Positions 25,105-32,209 of a stretch of DNA of 64,000 nt are shown piece after piece (position 1 is the first letter of the stretch; each line of letters starts with the position of its first letter). Both the position numbers and the translations under genes were made by a program. The notes beneath the pieces were generated by a model, which saw only the letters and a list, made by a program, of their open reading frames with translations, had not been told where the DNA came from and did no database searches. Source of the DNA: an uncultured Clostridia bacterium (GTDB taxonomy: Bacteria > Bacillota > Clostridia > Lachnospirales > CAG-274); assembly GCA_947627855.1 (NCBI GenBank), contig CANQXR010000003.1, positions 1 through 64,000 on the forward strand. Direction: 5' to 3'.

Positions 25105-25147
25105 AGGTTTTCGAAAACCCCAGTAAAAACGGTTTTTGCGAAAACCT
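25105..25147 (-). terminator. Terminator of the leftward hydrolase operon
   Basis: Nested stem AGGTTTTCG-AAAACC with GGTTTT-..-CGAAAACCT just beyond the hydrolase stop; leftward it runs into a T-rich stretch. Confidence 0.65.
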
Positions 25148-25154
25148 ATTTATC

Positions 25155-26396
25155 TCATTTCAAATTTTCATTAAAGAAATCTTCTATCTTGTCAAAAGGT
25201 ATTTTAGATACATCATCATACAAATCAATATGCATTGCACCGGGAACCACATATAATTCTTTCGGCTCAGCTGCTTTTTCGTAAATTTCCTCGCTTATGG
25301 AGCGTGAATGTGCTATGTCACCCGTTATCATAAGCACAGGGCGAGGCGAAATGCTGTCTATGTGGTCGAGCAGCGAATAGTTTGAAAATGACTGCATACT
25401 TGAGTCTGTAAAGCTGCCCCCTGCATTTGGATGCCAGCCACGTTTAAGCCCGTAGAATGTCCACCATTCAACATCAATACCTGTCAGGTTGTCAGGCAAT
25501 TCATCAAGTGGAGCATCTTCGGGATAAGTGCGCTTATAGGCGGGTTCTTCCGTTTCAAAGTCGCTCCACCGTTGTTCGGATATACCCTTCAGCATATTGC
25601 TCCTTGTTTCATTATCCATAGAATTGCCCATTCCGCTTATATCGTACATTGCCGATGTTACTACAGCTTTTATTCTTGTATCTTCTGCCGCTGCGGAAAG
25701 AGCAAAGCCGCCACTTCCACAGATACCCAGCGCTCCTATTTTTTCTCTGTCAATATAATCAAGTGAACCTAAAAAATCCACTCCTGCGCTGAAATCCTCC
25801 GTAAATATCTCAGGTGACGAAAGATGCCGAGGTTCACCGCCGCTTTCTCCATTGTATGACGGATCAAATGCAAGGGCAACAAAGCCTCTCTGTGCAAGCT
25901 GATTGGCATAAACTCCCGGTCCCTGCTCTTTTACGCCACCATATGGAGGTCCGATAACTATTGCGGGATATTTGACATTCTTATCCATATTCTTAGGAGT
26001 ATACAAATCTCCCGCCAATTCAATACCATAGCGATTTTTATAAGTGACAGATTGCCTGTTTACGTTTTCGCTAAGCTCAAAGATATAATAATCCTCACTT
26101 TCCTTAGCTGCATTGGGATTGGCTGTTTCATCAGCTGTTTCATTGTCTTTTACTGTAATCATTTTATTATCTCCGTTCCATTCAACGTCCATTCCGAGAT
26201 TTTCGGATATAAATCTTATAGGTACCATTGTCGTTCCGTCTATAATAACGGGCGGATTTTCAAGCTGCGTTTCTTTTCCGTCTACTGCTGCCGTATTACT
26301 TCCGATTTGCAAAATAACTTCCTTCGCATTTACGGGGACAGCCAATGTAGAAATTGTAACTATACTTGCCATTGCCAACGTAATTATTTTTTTCAT
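25155..26396 (-). CDS. Secreted alpha/beta hydrolase with N-terminal stalk (copper-amine-oxidase-N-like) domain
   Basis: A 413-residue exported protein. Signal peptide 1-24 (KKIITLAMASIVTISTLAVPVNA). Residues 28-85 are a stalk domain (VDGKETQLENPPVIIDGTTMVPIRFISENLG). Residues 115-410 are an alpha/beta hydrolase of the DLH/X-Pro dipeptidyl type, with strand PAIVIGPPYGG, nucleophile elbow LGICGSGGFAL (nucleophile probably the Cys), acid in ITGDIAH and catalytic His in PGAMHID. The substrate is unknown. GAGGAGG precedes the ATG. Last gene of the LysR-controlled operon, 47 bases after the cyclophilin-like gene. Confidence 0.85.
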   Translation of the reverse strand: MKKIITLAMASIVTISTLAVPVNAKEVILQIGSNTAAVDGKETQLENPPVIIDGTTMVPIRFISENLGMDVEWNGDNKMITVKDNETADETANPNAAKESEDYYIFELSENVNRQSVTYKNRYGIELAGDLYTPKNMDKNVKYPAIVIGPPYGGVKEQGPGVYANQLAQRGFVALAFDPSYNGESGGEPRHLSSPEIFTEDFSAGVDFLGSLDYIDREKIGALGICGSGGFALSAAAEDTRIKAVVTSAMYDISGMGNSMDNETRSNMLKGISEQRWSDFETEEPAYKRTYPEDAPLDELPDNLTGIDVEWWTFYGLKRGWHPNAGGSFTDSSMQSFSNYSLLDHIDSISPRPVLMITGDIAHSRSISEEIYEKAAEPKELYVVPGAMHIDLYDDVSKIPFDKIEDFFNENLK

Positions 26397-26443
26397 TTTA
26401 TAACCTCCTCGTATGATATGGTTTTTTAATTTTTATTTTTACC

Positions 26444-26977
26444 TTAAGCCTTTGTATCAAGTGAAAATTCAACGGTGACATTTCCGCTGCCGAGAGCTTT
26501 TTTGAGGCTGTCGGCATTTACATTTTCTATCCTGCCTATGGGGGTGAGGCTCCACGAATTTGTGTCGTAATATATAACAAGGGTCCTGCCCTGATAAAGA
26601 ATTATATCTCCCGGCTTTGTGTTCATATGCACATTGTTCTGAGGGAGCGTTTTGCCGAGGTCTGCACCCTTTTCCATATTTGCATAGTCGCTCATATCAA
26701 GAGTGAGTGGCTTATCCTTCATCATTTCCTTCAATGCCTCCACAGAGGAATTGTTTTCAAGGGTTGCCGTGAACGTTTCATCGCCTGCTTTTATAGTCAT
26801 TTTCATATCTGTGTTTACCTCCTCTTTATTCTCTGATACGCTTTCTATAGTTGTCTCCTCGGTTGTTTCCGTTGTTTGTGCATATGCTTTACTTTCCTGC
26901 GTTGTCTTTATGCCTGCGTAGCCCACAGATGTCATTAAAGCCGCAATGAAAGGTACACAAAATAACAATGCTTTCAT
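26444..26977 (-). CDS. Secreted cyclophilin-like domain protein
   Basis: An upstream in-frame start at 27001 lacks a ribosome site; AGGAGG 8 bases before ATG 26977 gives 177 residues. Signal peptide at 1-22, then a Thr/Glu linker (TTETTEETTIESVSENKEE). Residues 58-175 are a cyclophilin-like beta-barrel domain: MTIKAGDETFTATLENNSSV, LTLDMSDYANMEKG, GDIILYQGRTLVIYYDTNSW, RIENVNADSLKKALGSGNVTVEF. In this family it is not a proven isomerase. It is usually found in flavodoxin/DUF3737 clusters such as this one. Confidence 0.85.
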   Translation of the reverse strand: MKALLFCVPFIAALMTSVGYAGIKTTQESKAYAQTTETTEETTIESVSENKEEVNTDMKMTIKAGDETFTATLENNSSVEALKEMMKDKPLTLDMSDYANMEKGADLGKTLPQNNVHMNTKPGDIILYQGRTLVIYYDTNSWSLTPIGRIENVNADSLKKALGSGNVTVEFSLDTKA

Positions 26978-26993
26978 AACTTTCCTCCTTTTA

Positions 26994-27860
26994 TCACGCA
27001 CAGGTACGGCAATTGAAAAACTCCTTTTTGCCGGTTATTACCCTGCACTTTGCATTCTCATCGTCCATTATAAGCTCGCCGAATTCAGGTACGCATATAT
27101 ATCCTGCAAGAGGATTTTTTATGCTGTCTATCTTTGTTGTGATAGTTGCCTCTACGCAGGATTTTTCAAAGGCAAGATCAGTATCTGTCATCTCGCAGTC
27201 TATAAGCCTTAAATCCCTGCAGTAGCAAAAGGGCTGAGTACCCGATATTTTGCAGTTTATGAGAGTAAGTCCCTCGGAATACCACGCAAGATATTCGCCC
27301 TTTATAATGCTGTTTCTGACAGTTATGTTCCTGCCGTGCCAAAAGGCGTCCTTGGTATTGAAAACGCAATTTTCAAAAACAGCGTTACTTATATACTGAA
27401 ACGAATACTTGCCCTTGAAATCAACATCTCTGAAATCTATATTTTCGGAGCGCATCATAAAATATTCACTCTGCGCACTCGTATTTTCCATTTTTATATT
27501 TTTTGCCGACCAGCCGAATTCCGAGGATATTATATCGCAGTCCTTTATTCTGATATCCCTGCATTCGCGCAGCGCCTTTATGCTGTGGAGCCTGCTGTTT
27601 TCTATTTCTATATTCTCCGAGTACCACAATGCAGCTCTGCAATTCTCGGTAAGCTCGGAATCATTTATTTTAACGCCCTTGTCGTGCCAGAAAGGATAGC
27701 GGAGGTTGAAATAACAGTTCTGAACCATTATATCGCCGCTTTCTTTTAATGCGCTCTCGCCGTCGGCAGGTCCTTCAAAGCGGCAGTTTCTGAGCATTAT
27801 TCCCCTGCTTTCGTAAAGCGCCCTTTCCTCGTCAAATGTTCTGTCCGTAATAATATCCAT
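26994..27860 (-). CDS. DUF3737 family right-handed beta-helix protein
   Basis: A 288-residue soluble protein made of about ten short repeats with I.I.(N/D)C or similar rungs, a right-handed beta-helix. The diagnostic DUF3737 segments are FEGPADGESALKES near 29-42, LRYPFWH near 53, AALWYSENIEIENS, IKALRECRDI, SAQSEYFMMRSENI and EYLAWYSEGLTLINC. No function is established. Many rungs carry Cys and Trp. The gene is 25 bases below the small helical gene and 16 bases above the cyclophilin-like gene in the LysR-divergent operon. Confidence 0.9.
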   Translation of the reverse strand: MDIITDRTFDEERALYESRGIMLRNCRFEGPADGESALKESGDIMVQNCYFNLRYPFWHDKGVKINDSELTENCRAALWYSENIEIENSRLHSIKALRECRDIRIKDCDIISSEFGWSAKNIKMENTSAQSEYFMMRSENIDFRDVDFKGKYSFQYISNAVFENCVFNTKDAFWHGRNITVRNSIIKGEYLAWYSEGLTLINCKISGTQPFCYCRDLRLIDCEMTDTDLAFEKSCVEATITTKIDSIKNPLAGYICVPEFGELIMDDENAKCRVITGKKEFFNCRTCA

Positions 27861-27885
27861 ATTATAGCCTCCGTTTCACAAAAAA

Positions 27886-28122
27886 TCATTCATTTCCCGC
27901 AAGCCTGTATACAAGATAATCGAGGCAGTCTATCTGTCTTTCACCCTCGTGTACCTTGTCAAGAAGGCTGTTCCTCTGTATGTCCAGCCTTTTCATGAGC
28001 TCCTCTTTTCTTCCTCTTTGTATGCAGGAAATACAGCCATCTATCGTCTCCGGACTGCAGCCGGCATCCTTCATATTCTGCACCGCATCTTCAAGGGAAT
28101 AGTGCGGCATAATATCCGTCAT
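27886..28122 (-). CDS. Small helical protein, first gene of the LysR-divergent operon
   Basis: 78 residues from ATG 28122 (a GTG at 28134 is in frame, but GGTGGTG fits the ATG better). The sequence is helical and charged with a CX2C-like pair (GCISCIQRG) and C-terminal IDCLDYLVYRL. Similar small proteins accompany DUF3737 genes; I do not know a function. It resembles the C-terminal helix of MerR-type or redox-sensing regulators only loosely. Confidence 0.65.
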   Translation of the reverse strand: MTDIMPHYSLEDAVQNMKDAGCSPETIDGCISCIQRGRKEELMKRLDIQRNSLLDKVHEGERQIDCLDYLVYRLAGNE

Positions 28123-28154
28123 ACTTATCACCACCGTATCTTTATTCTGAATTT

Positions 28155-28183
28155 ATTATATTACAAAAAAACAAGAATAGCAA
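28155..28183 (-). promoter_or_regulatory. Leftward promoter of the DUF3737 operon
   Basis: Minus strand -35 TTGCTA (plus 28178-28183), 17-base spacer, -10 TATAAT (plus 28155-28160). Confidence 0.75.
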
Positions 28184-28188
28184 ATACT

Positions 28189-28207
28189 TATAAATAATAG
28201 ATTTATA
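28189..28207. promoter_or_regulatory. Probable LysR-type regulator binding site
   Basis: Perfect inverted repeat TATAAAT-AATAG-ATTTATA, containing T-N11-A spacings, between the two divergent promoters. Confidence 0.55.
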
Positions 28208-28210
28208 TAG

Positions 28211-28239
28211 TTGAAACCTATTGAAATCCGTGTTATAAT
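28211..28239 (+). promoter_or_regulatory. lysR promoter
   Basis: -35 TTGAAA (28211-28216), 17-base spacer, -10 TATAAT (28234-28239). Confidence 0.75.
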
Positions 28240-28260
28240 AATAGCAAAAGGAGTGATAAT

Positions 28261-29142
28261 ATGGAAATCAGAGTATTGCAGTATTTTTTGGCGGTAGCGA
28301 GAGAACAGAGCATAATAAGGGCGGCGGAAACCTTACATCTTTCTCAGCCCACACTTTCAACACAACTGAAGGCGATGGAAAAAGAGCTTGGAAAACAGCT
28401 TCTTATAAGAGGAACAAAGGGTTCAAGAAAGGTCACTCTCACAGACGAAGGAATGATACTCAGAAAACGTGCTGAAGAAATACTGAGCCTTGTGGAAAAA
28501 ACCGAAAGGGAGATAGCACTCTCCGATAGGTATATAGTGGGCGATGTGCATATAGGAACGGGAGAAACCGATGCAGTGCGCTTTATAGCAAGTGCAGCAA
28601 AAAAGCTGCACGAAGAATATAAGGGCATACACTTTCATATATCCAGCGGCAACTCGGAATTTGTAACAGAACAGCTTGAAAAGGGACTTATTGACTTCGG
28701 AGTGGTATTCGGCTCCGTTGACAATTCGAGATTCAATTCGTTGGAACTGCCTTTTAAAGACAGCTGGGGAGTACTGATGAAAAAAAGCTCCCCTCTTGCG
28801 GAAAAAACAAACATAACTCCTGAGGATCTGTGGGACAAACCGCTCATAATATCCCGACAAGGAGACAACGGCGCTCTTACAAAATGGCTTGGAAAAGAAA
28901 TGTCTGAGCTTGATATAGTAGGAACATACAACCTCATATTCAACGCCTCCCTCATGGTCGAAGAGGGACTTGGCTATGCCATAGGTCTTGACAAAATAAT
29001 AAACACATCAGGCGAAAGCAGACTTTGTTTTCGCCCCCTCTCTCCCGAAAGAAAAGATGGCATGAGCATAATATGGAAAAAATACAGAGTTCTTACAAAA
29101 CCTGCGGAAAAGTTTATACAAAAAATAAGAGCAGAGCTGTAA
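28261..29142 (+). CDS. LysR family transcriptional regulator
   Basis: A 293-residue protein. The N-terminal winged helix-turn-helix (1-60: RVLQYFLAVAREQSIIRAAETLHLSQPTLSTQLKAME) is classic LysR, followed by the linker helix and an effector-binding domain from about 90 (VGDVHIGTGETDAVRFIA). AAAGGAG precedes the ATG. It is transcribed away from the DUF3737 operon with a palindrome between, so it most likely controls that operon and itself. The inducer is not apparent. Confidence 0.95.
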   Translation: MEIRVLQYFLAVAREQSIIRAAETLHLSQPTLSTQLKAMEKELGKQLLIRGTKGSRKVTLTDEGMILRKRAEEILSLVEKTEREIALSDRYIVGDVHIGTGETDAVRFIASAAKKLHEEYKGIHFHISSGNSEFVTEQLEKGLIDFGVVFGSVDNSRFNSLELPFKDSWGVLMKKSSPLAEKTNITPEDLWDKPLIISRQGDNGALTKWLGKEMSELDIVGTYNLIFNASLMVEEGLGYAIGLDKIINTSGESRLCFRPLSPERKDGMSIIWKKYRVLTKPAEKFIQKIRAEL

Positions 29143-29237
29143 ATATGCCTTATATAAGCTATTGCAAATACAGCCTACTTTAGATAAATGAAAACCTCAT
29201 TCCGACATAATTCTGCCCAGTCGACAAAATTCTGTTT

Positions 29238-29493
29238 CGCCAAATTGTTTAAATTACGCCATTTTGTATGCAAAATCTTTTCTTGCACACATCAAAACCG
29301 TAGTCCTTCTCAAAAGAAAATAACCCAAAAAACACGATAAATAAGGGCTTTCCAACCACCAAAGCCCTTATTTTTATTTCGCCCTTTAGTGTGTTTTAAC
29401 CCACACACCAATGTATACGACAATACATTTTGACCCCCTATTCCCCTTAAGCCACTAAAACCCAATTATGCCAAAAAGTTAAACAATTTGGCG
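29238..29493. repeat. 15-base inverted repeat pair enclosing about 225 bases
   Basis: Arms CGCCAAATTGTTTAA and TTAAACAATTTGGCG are exact complements. AATTACGCC also occurs on both sides (29251-29259 and, inverted, 29490-29498). It may be a decayed small mobile element or a recombination site. Confidence 0.6.
29343..29375 (+). terminator. Rho-independent terminator (probably for lysR)
   Basis: Stem AAGGGCTTT (29343-29351), AAAGCCCTT (29361-29369), then ATTTTTATTT. Symmetric enough to act in both directions. Confidence 0.75.
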
Positions 29494-29652
29494 TAATTCA
29501 TAAACCCACAAAATACCTTGTTCTTCTCCACAATTCGCTATATGCACATTTCGACAAATCAGACAAATATTGCAGATTAATTTTGTGCTTTCCTCATATT
29601 CCCTAATCCCAACATATGTGCTAATATGTCTACCGAAAGGCAGGGATTAAAT

Positions 29653-29919
29653 ATGAAAAACATACTCGACAAGCTCTACTTCGGCGAAATAAACCCATTT
29701 GAAAGAAAAGACACAGACAACGAAGAATACAAAAAACTGACCGAGGATTACCTAAAAGCTGAAAAACAATTAAAAAAGCAATTCGGAGAATCCCCTCTCC
29801 TTGAAGTTCTACAGCAGTCCCAAGACAAACTTATCGAATTCTACAGAAAGGAATCCTACATAGAGGGACTAAAATTTGGCATAATGTTTATGATAGAGCT
29901 TTTCTCTCATAAAGACTGA
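29653..29919 (+). CDS. DUF6809 family protein
   Basis: The open frame starts at 29626, but the ribosome site AGGCAGGGA fits ATG 29653 (88 residues). Pattern MKNILDKLYFGEINPFE, a charged helical middle and C-terminal SYIEGLKFGIMFMIELF is that of the DUF6809 family, small helical proteins widespread in Clostridia. No known function; often near mobile elements. Followed by a strong terminator and a resolvase gene. Confidence 0.8.
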   Translation: MKNILDKLYFGEINPFERKDTDNEEYKKLTEDYLKAEKQLKKQFGESPLLEVLQQSQDKLIEFYRKESYIEGLKFGIMFMIELFSHKD

Positions 29920-29945
29920 CCTTAAAACCTCTCCCCTACTCACAT

Positions 29946-29991
29946 AAAAAGCCTTTTGCGAAAAAGAAATTCTTTCCGCAAAAGGCTTTTT
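29946..29991 (+). terminator. Rho-independent terminator
   Basis: Fifteen-base stem AAAAAGCCTTTTGCG / CGCAAAAGGCTTTTT. It ends the DUF6809 transcript. Confidence 0.85.
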
Positions 29992-30048
29992 TAGTCAGTT
30001 TATACCCCCTCTTTAACTGATAAAATAAGGTTATAGGGAGGGATTATT

Positions 30049-30660
30049 ATGAATTATGGATATGTGAGAGTATCAACCAAAGAACAGAACGAAGATAGGC
30101 AACTCATAGCCCTTGACGAATGTGGAATTAAAATCGACAAAATATATATGGACAAGCAAAGTGGAAAGGACTTTGACAGAACCGAATACAAGAAGATGAT
30201 AAAACGGCTTAAAAGCGGTGATGTTCTTGTAATAAAAAGCATTGACCGCCTTGGCAGAAACTACGAGGAAATCCTGAATCAGTGGCGAGAAATAACAAAG
30301 GTTAAAAAGGCTGACATAATCGTCCTTGATATGCCTATACTTGATACAACGCAAAATAAGGATTTACTCGGCACGCTTATAAGCGACTTAGTTTTACAGC
30401 TTTTATCATACGTAGCCGAAAACGAACGCACAAACATAAGACAGCGACAAGCAGAGGGCATAGCCGCCGCAAAAGCCAAAGGCATAAAATTTGGCAGACC
30501 GAGGAAATATGACTCAGAAAAATTTATGGAAATCTATATACGTTTTTTACATCAAGAGCTTACTCAGAAAGAAGCGATGAAGGAAATGGGAGTATGCAAA
30601 ACAACATATTACAGGATTGTAAAAGAGCTAAAGAAAATTCTTTTCGGAAGTTCTTGTTAA
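30049..30660 (+). CDS. Small serine recombinase (resolvase/invertase type)
   Basis: A 203-residue recombinase. The catalytic Ser9 is in YVRVSTKEQN, with DKQSGKDFDRTEYKKM, the SIDRLGRNYEEI helix and the E-helix end ENERTNIRQRQAEGIAAAKAKG. A C-terminal helix-turn-helix (LTQKEAMKEMGVCKTTYYRIV) completes the family. Such enzymes resolve cointegrates or invert DNA. AGGGAGGG precedes the ATG. No partner transposase is next to it; direct repeats lie just downstream. Confidence 0.9.
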   Translation: MNYGYVRVSTKEQNEDRQLIALDECGIKIDKIYMDKQSGKDFDRTEYKKMIKRLKSGDVLVIKSIDRLGRNYEEILNQWREITKVKKADIIVLDMPILDTTQNKDLLGTLISDLVLQLLSYVAENERTNIRQRQAEGIAAAKAKGIKFGRPRKYDSEKFMEIYIRFLHQELTQKEAMKEMGVCKTTYYRIVKELKKILFGSSC

Positions 30661-30684
30661 ACATTACTAAGGTTTCCTATTAAG

Positions 30685-30823
30685 GTATACTTTTATAATC
30701 ATAGTGATACTGTATAACTCTACATATCAATTTTAACAATATTTTGTAAAAAAGTCAATAAAAAATAGAGTTATTATCCTGTTAAAATTATAGTACCAAA
30801 AAGTATACTTTTTTAACCATAGT
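30685..30823. repeat. Two 21-base direct repeats between resolvase and stalk-protein gene
   Basis: GTATACTTTTATAATCATAG-T (30685-30705) and GTATACTTTTTTAACCATAG-T (30803-30823) agree at 19 of 21 bases and are 118 bases apart. They could be recombinase subsites or operator copies for the next gene. Confidence 0.65.
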
Positions 30824-30858
30824 TTGCAAATCAATTACAATACAGGAGGTAATACACA

Positions 30859-31527
30859 ATGAAATTTAATTTAAAATCCACGTTAGTTGGCTGTATCATA
30901 GGAGCTGTTGCAATGGGAGCAGTCCCCGCAATAGGCTATGACGGAGTAAGAACAATTCAGGCGGTTTATAAAAATATAAGAATCTGCGTTGACGGTGTAG
31001 AAATGACGCCCAGAGATTCAGCAGGACAGGTAGTAGAGCCTTTTATTTACAACGGAACAACATATCTGCCTGTACGCGCCGTAGGCGAGGCAGTCGGCAA
31101 AGAGGTAACCTATGATGGCTCTACTTCCACAGTTTATTTGGGCAAAAGCGGAACAACCAAATATCTTGGTCAGCAAGTAGAGGCTTATCAAAAAGACTCA
31201 TCTGTATACGAAGGAACTTATAAAATGGGAGGTCAAGATTATGTAAATAGCCTAAGAATTAAATCTGAAGGTAGAAATGCATTTTATAATCTTAACGGTC
31301 TATATACTTCAATAAGTGGCGTATATGGAATGGAAGACGGAACATCTGAAGATAGTGAATCTATTATCACATTTTATGGAGATGGCAGACAACTTCAGAG
31401 CATAGTTGTAAAAGGCGGAGAACTGCCCAAAAATTTTGCTGTAAATGTTTCAGGAGTAGCGCAGTTAAAAATAGAATATACAAGCGGATCCGGATACACT
31501 GTTTTAGGTAATGTTGAATTCAGATAA
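30859..31527 (+). CDS. Secreted stalk-domain (copper-amine-oxidase-N-like) protein with C-terminal beta domain
   Basis: A 222-residue exported protein: N-terminal membrane/signal segment 7-28, stalk domain about 38-95 (ICVDGVEMTPRD...FIYNGTTYLPVRAVGEAVGKE), and an NPCBM-like beta-sandwich C-terminus (about 105-222). The stalk domain is a clostridial envelope module and does not by itself imply copper or oxidase activity. ACAGGAGGTAATACACA precedes the ATG. It is followed closely by the lipoprotein gene. Confidence 0.8.
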   Translation: MKFNLKSTLVGCIIGAVAMGAVPAIGYDGVRTIQAVYKNIRICVDGVEMTPRDSAGQVVEPFIYNGTTYLPVRAVGEAVGKEVTYDGSTSTVYLGKSGTTKYLGQQVEAYQKDSSVYEGTYKMGGQDYVNSLRIKSEGRNAFYNLNGLYTSISGVYGMEDGTSEDSESIITFYGDGRQLQSIVVKGGELPKNFAVNVSGVAQLKIEYTSGSGYTVLGNVEFR

Positions 31528-31552
31528 AATAAAAAAAGAAAGGATGAATAAA

Positions 31553-31891
31553 ATGAAAAAATTTAAATTATTTATTGCATTAGGTGTATCAGTTGGTCTT
31601 TTATGTGGCTGTGGCTCTTCCAGTTCTTCTCTTGTAGGAAGATGGGAAGCAGTAGATGACGGCGTAGAAGTAGATTACGGCGATTTGGATGAGCTGGAAT
31701 TTTTCAGCGATGGCACATATAGCTCAGATTTGGATAACTATAGCGGAGGCTATTCTGTTGATGGAAATAGAATAAAGTTATCAGGAATCATTGCATCAGC
31801 ATATACGTTTTCATTTGAAGTAAGTGGCAATACATTAACTATGTATGATGACAATGGAAACGAGTTTACCTATAATAAAGTTGATGATTAA
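31553..31891 (+). CDS. Small lipoprotein (DUF5640-like)
   Basis: The open frame begins at 31511, but AGAAAGG fits ATG 31553 (112 residues). Signal peptide with lipobox LLCGC (lipidated Cys near 20). The rest is a lipocalin-like beta domain with the repeated pattern LVGRWE...FFSDGTYSSD...YSVDGNRIKLSG...FEVSGNTLTMYD, as in DUF5640 proteins. It would be anchored to the outer face of the membrane. The function is unknown; it appears co-transcribed with the stalk protein. Confidence 0.75.
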   Translation: MKKFKLFIALGVSVGLLCGCGSSSSSLVGRWEAVDDGVEVDYGDLDELEFFSDGTYSSDLDNYSGGYSVDGNRIKLSGIIASAYTFSFEVSGNTLTMYDDNGNEFTYNKVDD

Positions 31892-32209
31892 ATAAAATCT
31901 TACAATGGATAACTCATATTTTATTGCTGAATTACCTATAATACAATGGTTGTATTATAAAAAAATAATGGTATGGAACAATACAATAACTTAGATGGCT
32001 GATAAGCATATAATTTTGTCAGAGGCAAAAATTACAGAAATTCAAGCGGAAGACAGTACTGCAGCTGGTACAGAACACATTATTACCCAAGAGAAAGACA
32101 GGGTTTCCTTAACTTTCAAAACTAAAACCAAAAAGAAACTGTAAAATAACGGTGAGTGCTTTTAACAAAAAGGGCTCACCGTTTGAAAACATATTATGGA
32201 GGAAAGAAT
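31892..32209. other. Intergenic region with hairpins and an orphan small frame
   Basis: Holds a 10-base perfect hairpin TATAATACAA-TGG-TTGTATTATA (31937-31959, likely terminator of the lipoprotein gene). A 49-codon frame at 31995-32144 without a ribosome site has protein-like composition and is probably a gene remnant. A 9-base stem AACGGTGAG/CTCACCGTT lies at 32148-32183. Confidence 0.6.

Larger units (their letters stand above)
29143..29652. other. Intergenic region with long-spaced inverted repeat and terminator
   Basis: No gene. Holds the terminator at 29343-29375, a 15-base exact inverted repeat CGCCAAATTGTTTAA (29238-29252) with TTAAACAATTTGGCG (29479-29493), and a short palindrome AATGTAT-N6-ATACATT near 29411-29430. 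Confidence 0.7.
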
